Positions 1 to 9,646 of a stretch of DNA of 64,000 bases are shown here, in pieces (the stretch's first letter is position 1; each line of letters begins with the position of its first letter). The translations under genes were made by a program, and so were the position numbers. The notes under the pieces are model-generated. The model ran no database searches. It was given only the letters and a program-made list of their open reading frames with translations, and had not been told where the DNA came from. Origin of the DNA: Polaromonas vacuolata (GTDB lineage Bacteria; Pseudomonadota; Gammaproteobacteria; Burkholderiales; Burkholderiaceae_C); assembly GCF_012584515.1 (NCBI RefSeq), contig NZ_CP051461.1, positions 2,723,501-2,787,500 on the forward strand, in the 5' to 3' direction.

Positions 1-383
1 GGTGTAACAAGGTCCAGCCTTTACGGCTTAACCAACGTAAGTCTTGAACGAACAAGCCCTGAATCGATACACCAAAGCACTGGGCTTGGATCGGTTGGGG
101 CATTTAATTGAGTCATGCTTTTTAGTCCAGTTAGTAGCGTCTCACCCAGACGCAACTAAGGCGTTTGGCAAACGCTATGCCAAGTAGCACACAGGCCTCT
201 AAGCAAAGGCGACACAAACGATTAGGCCTGAACAATCACTCATGTCAAACTCTTAGGCTCTTGGACAATAAAACACTTGTAGCGTACAAGTTTTAAACCA
301 TTAATTAACCGCAGGAAACCACCCGCGTGCGAACATGGACAATCTCCACTGAGATTTAATTTTCTTATCAGCGAGTCCCTCAG
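1..383. other. Left-edge stretch without a clear gene
   Basis: No complete gene is visible here. On the plus strand an open frame follows the stop at 38-40 and ends at the TAG at 185-187; it reads as a plausible protein tail ending AFGKRYAK, but has no good start. A different frame at 1-30 reads VTRSSLYGLT, similar in style to the helix-turn-helix of small antitoxin-type regulators. This could be a frameshifted gene remnant entering from the left edge, but I cannot name it. 188-383 is the leader of the downstream ETF-QO gene; no promoter was clear enough to call. Confidence 0.3.
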
Positions 384-2069
384 ATGAACACCTCAGAAAT
401 TCTTGCCAAATTCGGCCCCCGTGAAGCCATGGAATACGACATTGTCGTAGTCGGAGGCGGCCCCGGCGGGTTAGCCGCTGCCATCAAACTGAAACAACTG
501 GCCAACGAAAATGGCAAGGAATTATCGGTAGTAGTGCTAGAAAAAGGCTCAGAGCCAGGCGCCCACATCCTGTCAGGCGCAGTGATGGACCCAAAAGCCA
601 TGACCGAGCTATTTCCCGATTGGAAAGCGCTAGGCGCGCCGCTCAATCAGCCGGTCACCAGCGATAAAGTGCTGTTTTTGAGCGAGACCGGCGCCATCAA
701 AACCCCCGGTTTTTTAGTCCCCGACTGCATGCACAACGATGGCAACTTCGTCGTCAGCTTGGGCAATGTGAGTCGTTGGATGGCGCAGCAAGCCGAAAAC
801 CTAGGCGTAGAAATATTCCCAGGCTTTGCCGCTGCCGAAGTGCTTTACAACGATGACGGCTCAGTCAAAGGCGTGGCCACCGGCAATATGGGCATTGGTA
901 AGGACGGTGAGCCCAGCAGCAGCTTTCAGTTGGGTATGGAAATACACGGTAAATACACCGTGTTCGCCGAAGGTTCACGCGGCCACTTGGGTCGCCAACT
1001 GATTGCCAAATTCAAGCTCGACGAAGGCAAAGACCCACAAGCCTATGCGCTGGGTATCAAAGAATTGTGGGAAATAGACCCAGCCAAACACCAGCCCGGC
1101 TTAGTCGTTCACACCGCCGGCTGGCCTATGGACAACGCTACCTATGGCGGCGGATTTTTATACCACCTTGAAGGCAATCTGGTCACACTAGGACTGGTCA
1201 CCGGCTTGGACTACAGCAACCCCTATCTGAGCCCGTTTGAAGAAATGCAGCGTTGGAAAACCCATCCCTCCATCAAGCAATACCTAGAAGGCGGCAAACG
1301 CGTGAGCTATGGCGCGCGGGCGATTACCGCTGGCGGCGCGCTGAGTCTGCCAAAGACAGTGTTTCCGGGTGGCGCGCTGATTGGCTGCGAAGCCGGCTAC
1401 CTCAACGCCAGCCGCATCAAGGGCAGTCACGCGGCGATTAAAACCGGCATGCTAGCCGCAGAAGCGGCTTTCGAAGCCGTTGGCGCTGGCCGCCAGCATG
1501 ACGAACTCAGCGCTTACCCAGAGGCTTACGCCAAAAGCTGGTTGGCCCAAGAACTAGACATGTCACGCAACTTCAAGGCGTGGTTTAAAAAAGGCCTATA
1601 TGTTGGCACGCTGATGACCGGCATAGAGCAGTGGCTGCTGCCAAAGCTGGGCATTAAAAGCCCGCCTTGGACGCTGCATCGCACCCAAGCCGACCACAGC
1701 ATGCTTAAACCGGCGGCGCAGTGCACGCCGATTGTCTACCCCAAGCCAGACAACAAAATCACTTTTGACCGACTGACCTCGGTGTTTGTCTCCAACACCA
1801 ACCACGAAGAACATCAGCCAGCGCATTTGACCCTAAAAGACGCCAGCGTTCCCGTGAACGTCAATTTAGCGATTTATGACGGCCCCGAAAGCCGCTACTG
1901 CCCGGCCGGTGTTTATGAGTATGTGAAAAACCCCGACAACAGCGACCGGCTGCAAATTAACGCCCAGAACTGCGTGCATTGCAAAACCTGCGACATCAAA
2001 GACCCAACCCAAAACATAGTCTGGGTCACACCCGAGGGCGGCGGCGGCCCGAACTACAGCGGGATGTAG
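384..2069 (+). CDS. etfQO: Electron transfer flavoprotein-ubiquinone oxidoreductase (ETF-QO)
   Basis: This inner-membrane-associated flavo-iron-sulfur enzyme takes electrons from reduced ETF, fed by acyl-CoA and other dehydrogenases, and passes them to ubiquinone. The 561 residues fit the family length. A dinucleotide-binding GGGPGG motif lies near residue 24 for FAD. The C-terminal ferredoxin-like domain supplies the [4Fe-4S] ligands Cys506, Cys530, Cys533 and Cys536 (CVHCKTC). The N-terminal stretch before the FAD motif (ILAKFGPREAMEYD) matches what I know of burkholderial ETF-QOs, which supports the ATG at 384. It is followed by a DenD-like gene on the same strand after about 100 bases; no functional link is implied. 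ETF itself is not in the window. Confidence 0.96.
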   Translation: MNTSEILAKFGPREAMEYDIVVVGGGPGGLAAAIKLKQLANENGKELSVVVLEKGSEPGAHILSGAVMDPKAMTELFPDWKALGAPLNQPVTSDKVLFLSETGAIKTPGFLVPDCMHNDGNFVVSLGNVSRWMAQQAENLGVEIFPGFAAAEVLYNDDGSVKGVATGNMGIGKDGEPSSSFQLGMEIHGKYTVFAEGSRGHLGRQLIAKFKLDEGKDPQAYALGIKELWEIDPAKHQPGLVVHTAGWPMDNATYGGGFLYHLEGNLVTLGLVTGLDYSNPYLSPFEEMQRWKTHPSIKQYLEGGKRVSYGARAITAGGALSLPKTVFPGGALIGCEAGYLNASRIKGSHAAIKTGMLAAEAAFEAVGAGRQHDELSAYPEAYAKSWLAQELDMSRNFKAWFKKGLYVGTLMTGIEQWLLPKLGIKSPPWTLHRTQADHSMLKPAAQCTPIVYPKPDNKITFDRLTSVFVSNTNHEEHQPAHLTLKDASVPVNVNLAIYDGPESRYCPAGVYEYVKNPDNSDRLQINAQNCVHCKTCDIKDPTQNIVWVTPEGGGGPNYSGM

Positions 2070-2173
2070 ACTGAGGGCTTCATGGCACGGGGGAAAGAGT
2101 TGTTCAACTCACTCCACAAGCTCTTCTGAGCAAACCCGTGCTGCTGAAGTCACTACAACTACAAGGGGACACT

Positions 2174-3175
2174 TTGAACATAGTCATCACCGGCGGCGCC
2201 GGCTTTTTGGGTGCGCGCCTAGCGCGTGAATTACTCGCACTCGGCCAAGTCAGTCTGGCCGGCGCAGCGCCGCAAACTATTGCTTGCATCAGCTTGGTAG
2301 ACCGCGCCAGCCCACCTGCCGATCTAGCGGCTGACACACGCATACGCAGCGTGGTGGGCGACCTCAATGATTTACTCGCCAGCAATAGCGCACAAGGCCC
2401 TGTGGTGCGCGAACAAGACGCCGTGGTGTTTCACCTCGCCGCCGCTGTTAGCGGCGAATGTGAGGCCAATTTCGACCTCGGCATGCGCAGCAACGTAGAC
2501 GCCACCCGCGCCTTACTAGAAGCCTGCCGAGCACTCAAAACCTGCCCTACCGTGGTATTCGCCAGCTCCTTGGCCGTGTTTGGCAATTCAGCTGCGCAGC
2601 CGCTGCCAGAAGTGATTGATGACCACACCTTGCCAACCCCACAAAGCAGCTACGGTATACAAAAATTCATCGGCGAGCAAATGGTGGCTGACTACGGCCG
2701 CAAGGGTTTTATTCGCGCGCGTAATTTGCGCTTGATGACGGTTAGCGTGCGGCCGGGCAAACCGAACGGCGCAGCCTCTAGTTTTCTCAGCGGCATGATT
2801 CGCGAACCACTCGCTGGCCTTAGCGGCGCCTGCCCGGTCGCAGCAGAAACCCCAGTCGCACTGTCTTCGCCAGAACGCACTATTGAAGGTTTGGTATGCG
2901 CGCTACAAGCGAGTGACGAGAAATGGGGTGCGCGCACGGCGATGAATTTGCCAGCGCTGAGCACTAGCGCCGGTGAGATGGCCAAAGCCTTAGAGCGCTT
3001 GGCCGGCGCTAGCACGGCCGCCAAAATTGACTGGACGCCAGACCCAGCGATTATAAAAATCGTCACCAGCTGGCCGTCGAAAATAGACGCCGGTCGGGCT
3101 CGCGCACTCGGCCTGCTACCGGACACCGATTTCGACAGCATAGTCGCCGCATACATGCGCGAGAACCCGGGCTAA
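2174..3175 (+). CDS. denD: NAD-dependent epimerase/dehydratase, D-erythronate dehydrogenase (DenD) type
   Basis: An extended short-chain dehydrogenase with the Rossmann motif TGGAGFLG directly at the N-terminus and the catalytic YxxxK as YGIQK. The stretch from RNLRLMTVSVRPGKPNG to SSPERTIEGL is typical of the DenD subfamily, which oxidises D-erythronate to 2-oxo-tetronate in acid-sugar catabolism. I place the start at the TTG at 2174 because AAGGGG (2163-2168) sits 5 bases upstream and translation then begins exactly at the NIVITGG strand; an in-frame ATG at 2138 would add 12 residues without a visible ribosome site. No other tetronate catabolic gene (DenC-type kinase, OtnI, OtnC) is adjacent, so the substrate is an inference from subfamily resemblance. 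Confidence 0.8.
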   Translation: MNIVITGGAGFLGARLARELLALGQVSLAGAAPQTIACISLVDRASPPADLAADTRIRSVVGDLNDLLASNSAQGPVVREQDAVVFHLAAAVSGECEANFDLGMRSNVDATRALLEACRALKTCPTVVFASSLAVFGNSAAQPLPEVIDDHTLPTPQSSYGIQKFIGEQMVADYGRKGFIRARNLRLMTVSVRPGKPNGAASSFLSGMIREPLAGLSGACPVAAETPVALSSPERTIEGLVCALQASDEKWGARTAMNLPALSTSAGEMAKALERLAGASTAAKIDWTPDPAIIKIVTSWPSKIDAGRARALGLLPDTDFDSIVAAYMRENPG

Positions 3176-3278
3176 AAAATAATCTGAAGCAGGGCTTAGA
3201 CTGATTTGACTTGATCTAACAGCACTGTTTTGCACGACTGAGCAAAGCTTTTTTCATAGCCGTCAAAAGGAGAAACTC

Positions 3279-4427
3279 ATGCTAGACAACGCTAGCGACA
3301 GCACGCTTTTCACCACCTCGCTCAATACCCTGCACCTAGAACTGGGCGCGCGCATGGTGGCGTTTGCGGGCTATTCGATGCCGGTGCAATACCCGGCTGG
3401 CTTGATCGCCGAACACCTGCATACCCGGCTGGCAGCAAGCTTATTTGATGTCTCTCACATGGGGCAAATGCGGCTTGAGGGCCAAGATGCCGCCGCGGCA
3501 TTAGAGAGCCTAATGCCAGTCGATGTCATAGGTTTAGCCGCCGGCAAACAGCGCTACGGCCTGCTGCTTGATGAGGCTGGCGGCATTCTTGACGACTTGA
3601 TGTTTGTCAATCGCAATTTGGCCGATGGCGGCGACATCTTCATCATCGTCAACGGCGCCTGCAAGGCCGCTGACTTGGCGCATATTGAACGACACATTGG
3701 CACGCGCTGTGCAGTTATCCCCATGCCCGACAGAGCGCTACTGGCCTTACAAGGCCCGCTGGCCGCAACCGCTTTAGGGCGCTTGGCACCCGGTGTTGAA
3801 AAGTTAGTTTTTATGACCGGCGGGCGCTTTGAAATTGCCGGCTGTGATTGCTATTTAACCCGCAGCGGCTACACCGGCGAAGATGGTTTTGAAATCTCGG
3901 TACCGGCCGATCAAGCCATGACCTTAGCCAGGGCGCTGCTGGCGCAAAGCGAAGTCAAACCCGCAGGACTGGGCGCGCGTAACTCGCTGCGACTAGAAGC
4001 CGGTCTTTGCCTATACGGCAATGACATAGACACAAGCACCACACCCATCCAAGCCCAGCTCAATTGGGCAATTCAAAAAGTACGCCGCAGCGGTGGCGCG
4101 CGGGCTGGTGGCTTTCCGGGCGCTGAACGAATCCTCGCCGAGCTCGACGAGCCCAGTCGTTTGAGCCGGCAACGCGTTGGCTTGATCGCTTTAGAACGCA
4201 TCCCCGTGCGCGAGCACAGCGCCCTGCACGCAATCGACGGCACGTTGCTAGGCGAAGTCAGCAGCGGCCTGCTCTCGCCGAGTCTGAATCAAGCACTCGC
4301 CATGGGCTATGTCACACCCAGCCACGCAGCGCTAGGCACGCGAATCCAAGCCAGGGTGCGCGGCAAGCCAGTACCCATGCAAGTTTGTGCCTTGCCCTTT
4401 ATTGCCAACCGTTACTTTCGCGGTTGA
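3279..4427 (+). CDS. gcvT: Glycine cleavage system aminomethyltransferase, T protein
   Basis: T protein transfers the methylene group from the aminomethyl-lipoyl arm of H protein to tetrahydrofolate and releases ammonia. The 382-residue product shows the family features: an N-terminal LHLELGARMVAFAGYSMPVQY segment, SHMGQMRLEG, and SGYTGEDGFEI in the folate-binding fold, followed by the C-terminal barrel. A strong ribosome site (AGGAGA, 3269-3274) lies ahead of the ATG at 3279. It is the first gene of gcvT-gcvH-gcvP. I looked for a glycine riboswitch in 3176-3278 and saw none. The leader is only about 100 bases from the upstream denD-like gene, so co-transcription with it is possible. Confidence 0.97.
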   Translation: MLDNASDSTLFTTSLNTLHLELGARMVAFAGYSMPVQYPAGLIAEHLHTRLAASLFDVSHMGQMRLEGQDAAAALESLMPVDVIGLAAGKQRYGLLLDEAGGILDDLMFVNRNLADGGDIFIIVNGACKAADLAHIERHIGTRCAVIPMPDRALLALQGPLAATALGRLAPGVEKLVFMTGGRFEIAGCDCYLTRSGYTGEDGFEISVPADQAMTLARALLAQSEVKPAGLGARNSLRLEAGLCLYGNDIDTSTTPIQAQLNWAIQKVRRSGGARAGGFPGAERILAELDEPSRLSRQRVGLIALERIPVREHSALHAIDGTLLGEVSSGLLSPSLNQALAMGYVTPSHAALGTRIQARVRGKPVPMQVCALPFIANRYFRG

Positions 4428-4475
4428 TGATCCCCAAGCATCAACAGCTAACATCTTTACTATTATTTTTTTCAA

Positions 4476-4530
4476 TTTTCACTTTTCACTTTTTACCTTT
4501 TACCTTTTACCTTTTACCTTTTACCTTTTA
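4476..4530 (+). repeat. 7-bp tandem repeat in the gcvT-gcvH spacer
   Basis: Two copies of TTTTCAC (4476-4489), one extra T, then five copies of TTTTACC (4491-4525) and a partial TTTTA. The array ends only 10 bases before the gcvH ATG and contains no coding potential. Its pyrimidine-rich tract precedes the weak ribosome site AGG at 4530-4532. Confidence 0.95.
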
Positions 4531-4540
4531 GGCAAACCAC

Positions 4541-4906
4541 ATGATTAAGTACACCGAAGACCACGAATGGCTAAAAATAGACGGCGACATCGCCACTGTC
4601 GGCATCACCGTGCATGCACAAGATGCGCTGGGCGATGTGGTGTTTGTTGACCTGCCCGCAGTCGGCACAGTCTTTACGCAAAAAGAAACCGCTGGCGTGG
4701 TCGAGTCGGTCAAAGCCGCGGCCGATGTTTACATGCCAGCCGACGGTGAAATCATAGAAGTCAACGCCGCACTCAAGGACGATCCCTCACTGGCTAACAG
4801 CGACCCGCTGGGCACAGGTTGGTTTTTCAAAATCAAACTTTCCGCGCCCGCTCAGCTCGATGCGTTAATGGATGAGACAAGCTACGCCGCATTTGCCAAC
4901 ACCTGA
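4541..4906 (+). CDS. gcvH: Glycine cleavage system H protein
   Basis: H protein is the lipoylated shuttle that carries the aminomethyl group from P protein to T protein and is re-oxidised by L protein. The 121 residues form the usual lipoyl-domain fold; the lipoate acceptor is Lys58 in ESVKA, preceded by GDVVFVDLP and the turn at KETAGVV. It lies 113 bases downstream of gcvT, and most of that spacer is a pyrimidine-rich region ending in a 7-bp tandem repeat. The ribosome site is poor (AGG 8 bases before the ATG), so expression may depend on the structure or length of the repeat tract. Confidence 0.97.
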   Translation: MIKYTEDHEWLKIDGDIATVGITVHAQDALGDVVFVDLPAVGTVFTQKETAGVVESVKAAADVYMPADGEIIEVNAALKDDPSLANSDPLGTGWFFKIKLSAPAQLDALMDETSYAAFANT

Positions 4907-4948
4907 AAACGCCTATCAACCGACAATTAAAAAAGAGATTTTTTAACT

Positions 4949-7843
4949 ATGCCAATGCCATCGATCCAACCGCTAGGCGCACTAGAGAACTCCAACGAAT
5001 TCATAGCCCGCCACATCGGCATCACGCCAGCAGACCAAGCGCAAATGTTGGCCATAGTGGGCGCGAATTCTCAGCGTGAGTTGATCGATGACATCGTGCC
5101 AAAAAGCATTGCACGCAGCAGCCCCATGCAAATTCCAGCACCGGTCACAGAGGCCGCAGCGCTGCGTCAACTACGGGCAATTGCGGGTAAAAATCAAGTC
5201 TTTAAGAGCTTTATCGGTCAGGGCTATTACGGCACTTTCACGCCCGGCGTGATCTTGAGAAATATTCTTGAAAATCCGGCTTGGTATACCGCCTACACGC
5301 CGTATCAGGCTGAGATTTCGCAAGGCCGCCTGGAAGCCTTGCTCAACTTTCAGACCATGGTATGTGACTTGACCGGCATGCCAATTGCCAACGCCTCCAT
5401 GCTTGATGAGGCAACCGCTGCGGCCGAAGCCATGACACTGGCAAAGCGCAGCGTTAAAAGTAAAAGCAATGTGTTTTTAATCGCTGGCGACTGTCACCCA
5501 CAAACCATTGAAGTGATACAGACGCGCGCTAAACCACTGGGCATCACGGTCAAAGTCAGTACCGCAGTCGCGACCTTGCCCTACCTGATGGCGCAGGGCG
5601 ACTATTTCGGTGTGCTGGCCCAATACCCAGCGACCACCGGCAGCATCCACGACTTACGCCCACTCGCCGGCCAAGCCCATGCCGACGGTGCAGCGCTATG
5701 CGTAGCGGCTGACCTGTTGGCCCTAACCTTGCTTGAGCCGCCCGGTCACTGGGATGCCGACATCGTGCTGGGCAGTAGTCAGCGCTTTGGTATGCCCATG
5801 GGCAATGGTGGCCCGCATGCGGCTTTCTTGGCTTGTCGTGAGGAGTTCAAACGCTCACTGCCGGGCCGACTTGTCGGTGTCAGCATAGACAGCCACGGCA
5901 ACCCGGCTTTACGGCTGGCGCTGCAAACCCGCGAGCAACATATACGGCGCGAAAAAGCCACCTCCAACATCTGCACCGCGCAGGTATTGCCCGCCGTCAT
6001 CGCCAGCATGTATGCGCTTTATCACGGACCTGAAGGTTTAAAGCGGATTGCCGAAAGGGTTGCCACTTACACCGCGATTTTTGTGCTCGGCCTCAAGCAA
6101 CTGGGTTACACGATTAGCAACACCGGTGCGTTTGACTCAGTCACTGTCAAAACCGGTGAAGCCAGCAAAGCCATCGCCGAACGCGCCCGGCTCTCGGGCT
6201 GCAATCTGCGCTTTCGCCTCAAGCACCACTTAGGGGTGAGTTTGGACGAGACCACTAGCCGCAGCGATATAGAACTGCTGTGGTCCTTTTTTGCCCTAGA
6301 CGGCCAAAGCTTGCCGGTAGTTAGCGCCTTTGAGGACGGGGTAGAAACCTTGATCCCCAAAGAGCTGCGCCGCAGCAGCGCATTTTTAAGCCACCCGGTC
6401 TTTAACAGCCACCACTCAGAGACCGCCATGCTGCGCTACATACGCAAGCTCAGCGACAAAGACTTGGCTTTAGACCGCAGCATGATTCCGCTGGGCAGTT
6501 GCACCATGAAGCTCAACGCCACCAGCGAGATGCTGGCCGTGACTTGGCCCGCATTTGCCAACATCCATCCGTTTGCCCCAGCCTCGCAATTACGCGGCTA
6601 TGCAGAACTAGACCAACAACTGCGCGACTGGCTGTGTGAGGCCACCGGCTACGCAGGTATTAGCTTGCAACCCAACGCGGGCTCACAGGGCGAGTACGCC
6701 GGCTTGCTGGTGATTCGCGCTTGGCTTGAGGCCAACGGCCAAGCACAGCGCAATATTTGCCTGATTCCCTCATCGGCCCACGGCACCAACCCAGCCAGTG
6801 CGCAAATGGCCGGCATGACAGTCGTTGTGACCGCCTGCGACAAGCAAGGCAATGTGGACATGGCAGACCTCAAAGCCAAGTGCGAAGCGCACAGCGAAAA
6901 ATTAGCTTGCATGATGATTACCTACCCCAGCACGCACGGCGTGTTCGAGACCGAGGTCAAACAACTATGCGAATTGGTGCATTCTCACGGCGGCCGGGTT
7001 TATGTCGACGGCGCGAATATGAATGCCTTAATAGGTCTGGCCGCGCCGGGCGAATTTGGCGGTGATGTCAGCCACCTTAATTTGCACAAAACTTTTTGCA
7101 TCCCACACGGCGGCGGCGGACCAGGCGTAGGCCCGGTCTGCGTAGTCGATGATCTCGTCCCCTATCTGCCCGGACATGCCACTGCAGGTTTGCCAGGCAA
7201 AAGCATTGGTGCCATCTCTGCAGCACCACTGGGCAATGCCGCCGTCTTGCCAATTAGCTGGATGTATTGCCGCATGATGGGGCCAGACGGTCTTAAGCAA
7301 GCCAGCGAAGTCGCCATACTCAGCGCCAACTACATCAGCGTCCGCCTCAAAGACCATTACCCAACCCTTTATGCCAGCAGCAACGGCCGGGTTGCACACG
7401 AATGCATTCTTGACCTGCGCCCGCTAAAAGACAGCAGCGGCGTGACCGCCGAAGATGTTGCCAAACGCCTAATGGACTATGGATTTCACGCACCCACACT
7501 GAGTTTTCCAGTACCCGGCACGTTGATGATTGAGCCCACCGAAAGCGAAAACCTAGCCGAGATTGATCGCTTTATAGAAGCCATGATTTCAATCCGCCAA
7601 GAGATAAGAAAAATAGAAAATGGCGCTTGGCCGCAAGACAACAACCCACTAAAATATGCGCCGCACACCGCTGCCAGTTTGCTGGGCGAGCAATGGGCAA
7701 GGCCTTATTCACGCGAAATAGCCGCCTTTCCTTTGGCCGAATTAAAACAAACCAAGTACTGGCCAACGGTAGGACGCGTCGACAACGTATGGGGCGACCG
7801 CAACTTGTTTTGCAGTTGCATACCAGTGGCTAATTACGCTTGA
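4949..7843 (+). CDS. gcvP: Glycine dehydrogenase (decarboxylating), P protein
   Basis: P protein decarboxylates glycine with pyridoxal phosphate and loads the aminomethyl group on lipoyl-GcvH. At 964 residues it is the single-chain form carrying both halves of the P protein (in some bacteria these are separate GcvPA and GcvPB). The PLP lysine is Lys714 in [15 protein letters not shown], the glycine-rich loop following immediately. The N-terminal half has FIGQGYYGT and [19 protein letters not shown], both family signatures. The start has only a weak ribosome site (AAGAGA, 4932-4937). It is the last gene of the operon; no hairpin terminator is obvious before the convergent universal stress gene. 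L protein (lpd) is not in this window. Confidence 0.97.
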   Translation: MPMPSIQPLGALENSNEFIARHIGITPADQAQMLAIVGANSQRELIDDIVPKSIARSSPMQIPAPVTEAAALRQLRAIAGKNQVFKSFIGQGYYGTFTPGVILRNILENPAWYTAYTPYQAEISQGRLEALLNFQTMVCDLTGMPIANASMLDEATAAAEAMTLAKRSVKSKSNVFLIAGDCHPQTIEVIQTRAKPLGITVKVSTAVATLPYLMAQGDYFGVLAQYPATTGSIHDLRPLAGQAHADGAALCVAADLLALTLLEPPGHWDADIVLGSSQRFGMPMGNGGPHAAFLACREEFKRSLPGRLVGVSIDSHGNPALRLALQTREQHIRREKATSNICTAQVLPAVIASMYALYHGPEGLKRIAERVATYTAIFVLGLKQLGYTISNTGAFDSVTVKTGEASKAIAERARLSGCNLRFRLKHHLGVSLDETTSRSDIELLWSFFALDGQSLPVVSAFEDGVETLIPKELRRSSAFLSHPVFNSHHSETAMLRYIRKLSDKDLALDRSMIPLGSCTMKLNATSEMLAVTWPAFANIHPFAPASQLRGYAELDQQLRDWLCEATGYAGISLQPNAGSQGEYAGLLVIRAWLEANGQAQRNICLIPSSAHGTNPASAQMAGMTVVVTACDKQGNVDMADLKAKCEAHSEKLACMMITYPSTHGVFETEVKQLCELVHSHGGRVYVDGANMNALIGLAAPGEFGGDVSHLNLHKTFCIPHGGGGPGVGPVCVVDDLVPYLPGHATAGLPGKSIGAISAAPLGNAAVLPISWMYCRMMGPDGLKQASEVAILSANYISVRLKDHYPTLYASSNGRVAHECILDLRPLKDSSGVTAEDVAKRLMDYGFHAPTLSFPVPGTLMIEPTESENLAEIDRFIEAMISIRQEIRKIENGAWPQDNNPLKYAPHTAASLLGEQWARPYSREIAAFPLAELKQTKYWPTVGRVDNVWGDRNLFCSCIPVANYA

Positions 7844-7973
7844 GCAAATCTGCAACGCAAGTGCCAAGTCAACGTAAAACATAAAAAAATACGAGTAATT
7901 GCAGCGCAGAACGCCCAACAGTTCCAGTAGGAAAATTCAGCGATAAGCAGTGCAATTAATAAAAACAACCGGC

Positions 7974-8534
7974 TTAAAGAGTATCTTTAAAACGAACCAA
8001 CAGCACTGGTGGCTTGCTATGTCTGGCTACCCTTTGAGCTACGCTACCTAAGGCAAAGCGGTTCAATCCGCTGCGGCCATGCGTTCCCATGACGATCAGG
8101 TCGCAGCATTTTTTCACACTATCCAAAGTCTCAGTAGATTTTCTACAAACTACTGAAGAAACCTTTAATCGTTTTTTTACAGAGCCGTTTTCGTTGGGCT
8201 TGGCGAGCGAATAGCCATCGGCAACTTCAAGAATCACATCCTCAACGCGCCGGCCGGATACTTCACGCAGCAAAGTCTCTGCGGTTAACCCAAACGATTC
8301 TGCCGCATGCTTGGCCTTGAGCAGCAAATTCATACCCAATTGCTGCAAGCTCTGAAACATTTCTTCATAGTTCACGACCGAGGTCATTTCAGTGAGCATG
8401 GCATAGTCATCGACTACATGCAGAAAAATCAAATGGGCTTTTTCTTTTTGATCAATAGCCAGCTCAATAGCTTGACTTAGCCCACGCTCAGATGTGGGAC
8501 TGCCGTCGAGAGGCACAAGTATTCGGCGATACAT
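7974..8534 (-). CDS. Universal stress protein, UspA family
   Basis: A single-domain UspA-type nucleotide-binding protein. The N-terminus (YRRILVPLDGSPTSERGL) supplies the first strand and the aspartate. The C-terminal GTHGRSGLNRFALGSVA is the Gx2Gx9GS ATP-binding motif, so this is probably an ATP-binding Usp. At 186 residues it is longer than the typical 140-150, because of a lysine/serine-rich insertion roughly at residues 108-140 between the central strand and the nucleotide motif. A ribosome site (AAGGAAA, 7 bases before the ATG on the minus strand) supports the start. It is a single gene, convergent with gcvP and divergent from the YgiW-like gene. The specific stress role is unknown. Confidence 0.93.
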   Translation of the reverse strand: MYRRILVPLDGSPTSERGLSQAIELAIDQKEKAHLIFLHVVDDYAMLTEMTSVVNYEEMFQSLQQLGMNLLLKAKHAAESFGLTAETLLREVSGRRVEDVILEVADGYSLAKPNENGSVKKRLKVSSVVCRKSTETLDSVKKCCDLIVMGTHGRSGLNRFALGSVAQRVARHSKPPVLLVRFKDTL

Positions 8535-8815
8535 AAAGCATTTCCTTGCAAAAGAGGAATGACAAAGACCCCTAATGGGGATGCAAAAACATCCAGCACT
8601 TTATCCGCCACTGATGAAACTGGAGTTGCGTTAAATCAAGCCACAAACGTTTGATATAAAAGGGTGTTGGCCTACGCCGCAAGCTGAGTAAGCCAGATAT
8701 CATATTAAAGATTGAAAATTTTCCCTGATCTATATGCCAGCTCTTGGATACCAAGCCGACGCATTTAGTAGATTGACAGAAATTATTTAACACCCACCAC
8801 AACCAGAAATAAATT

Positions 8816-9187
8816 ATGCATCCTCTGCCAAAAACCCTGCATTCACGCCTCTTTGCAATGCTCTTGCTGAGCATGCTGGCCACGCCTTCTTTTGCCCAAT
8901 ACACCGGACCTGTAGACGCCAGCATTGCCACCAGCGTCAAAGCTATTCTCGACAAACCAGTCGATGACCAAAACGTGATTCTTAAGGGCAAACTTATCAA
9001 ACAGATATCGCTAGAGAAATATATTTTCTCCGACGGAATAAACCAGATCACAGCAGACATAGACAAAGATGATTTTCCACTCGCGCCTATCAACGAAAAC
9101 ACCTTGATTGAAATACGTGGTGAAGTCAAAAAAGATTTACTCGGCGCACCAGAAATTGATGTGGATACAGTTCGCGTTTTGAAATAA
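8816..9187 (+). CDS. YgiW/YdeI-family periplasmic OB-fold stress protein
   Basis: A 123-residue exported protein with an N-terminal signal peptide (hydrophobic core FAMLLLSMLA, likely cleavage after SFA at about residue 27). The mature part resembles the bacterial OB-fold (BOF) family: Y-G-P at the mature N-terminus, VKAILDKPVDDQNVILKG, the DDFP motif near the middle, and IEIRGEVKKD toward the end. Family members in enterobacteria bind cationic ligands and protect against peroxide, cadmium or antimicrobial peptides; the role here is inferred from family only. It stands alone, divergent from the usp gene across about 280 bases in which I see no further gene. Confidence 0.88.
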   Translation: MHPLPKTLHSRLFAMLLLSMLATPSFAQYTGPVDASIATSVKAILDKPVDDQNVILKGKLIKQISLEKYIFSDGINQITADIDKDDFPLAPINENTLIEIRGEVKKDLLGAPEIDVDTVRVLK

Positions 9188-9304
9188 ATTGATCTAATCT
9201 GATCTTGACTTAAAGCTGACTTACACCTATTTCAAACGCTCTGAGCTTGTGACTTTTTTTCTAATTCAAAAGAACACACTCGCCATAGCGGTTAAAAGCG
9301 CTAG

Positions 9305-9327
9305 TTGCGCTTCAGACTTGAATCCGC
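9305..9327 (+). mobile_element. Solitary IS30-type terminal repeat (IS remnant)
   Basis: These 23 bases match the right terminal repeat of the intact IS30 element (14314-14336) with a single difference (G for A at 9309), and the bases just inside it are also similar (CGGTTA before the repeat in both). No transposase or second end accompanies it, so it is probably the remains of a deleted copy, or one end of a small non-autonomous element. Confidence 0.8.
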
Positions 9328-9515
9328 CCAAGATGGTACTTGCATCATTTGGCGAATAAAAAGCCACTCACTCCGCCAATCAAAGCCGCGCAAACACTGC
9401 GCAAACAGCACCTAGCTAAGCCGCGCGAACAACTCAATTCGCTCAATCCACAGCAGCTAAAAAATCACCCTCTCTGGGCGGGGTGCGCTCGTGGAAAAAC
9501 AGCTGTAGGGCAAAA

Positions 9516-9536
9516 CGACTGCCTGTATGGCAGTCG
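9516..9536. other. Perfect 8-bp hairpin of unknown role
   Basis: CGACTGCC and GGCAGTCG are perfectly complementary around a TGTAT loop. There is no T-tract after it on the plus strand, so an intrinsic terminator is doubtful; a fossil transposon end or protein site is possible. The palindrome ACAAGCTTGT follows 4 bases later. Confidence 0.5.
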
Positions 9537-9616
9537 GAATACAAGCTTGTAAAAACTGAATGAATAAAATTTGATGCAGAGATTTGGCAGACGTCAAACC
9601 TAAGAGCGTCATTCAC

Positions 9617-9646
9617 TCATAGTCATAGTCATAGTCACAGTCACAG
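9617..9646. repeat. Hexanucleotide tandem repeat
   Basis: Three TCATAG units followed by two TCACAG units, in non-coding DNA about 330 bases ahead of the 647-residue membrane protein gene. Confidence 0.9.

Noticed and set aside
3176..3278. Glycine riboswitch before gcvT
   Set aside because: I looked for the conserved aptamer core and did not find it; the leader is also too short for a tandem glycine aptamer.
9340..9552. 70-residue open frame in the island edge
   Set aside because: No ribosome site, no recognisable content, and it runs through the hairpin and palindrome.
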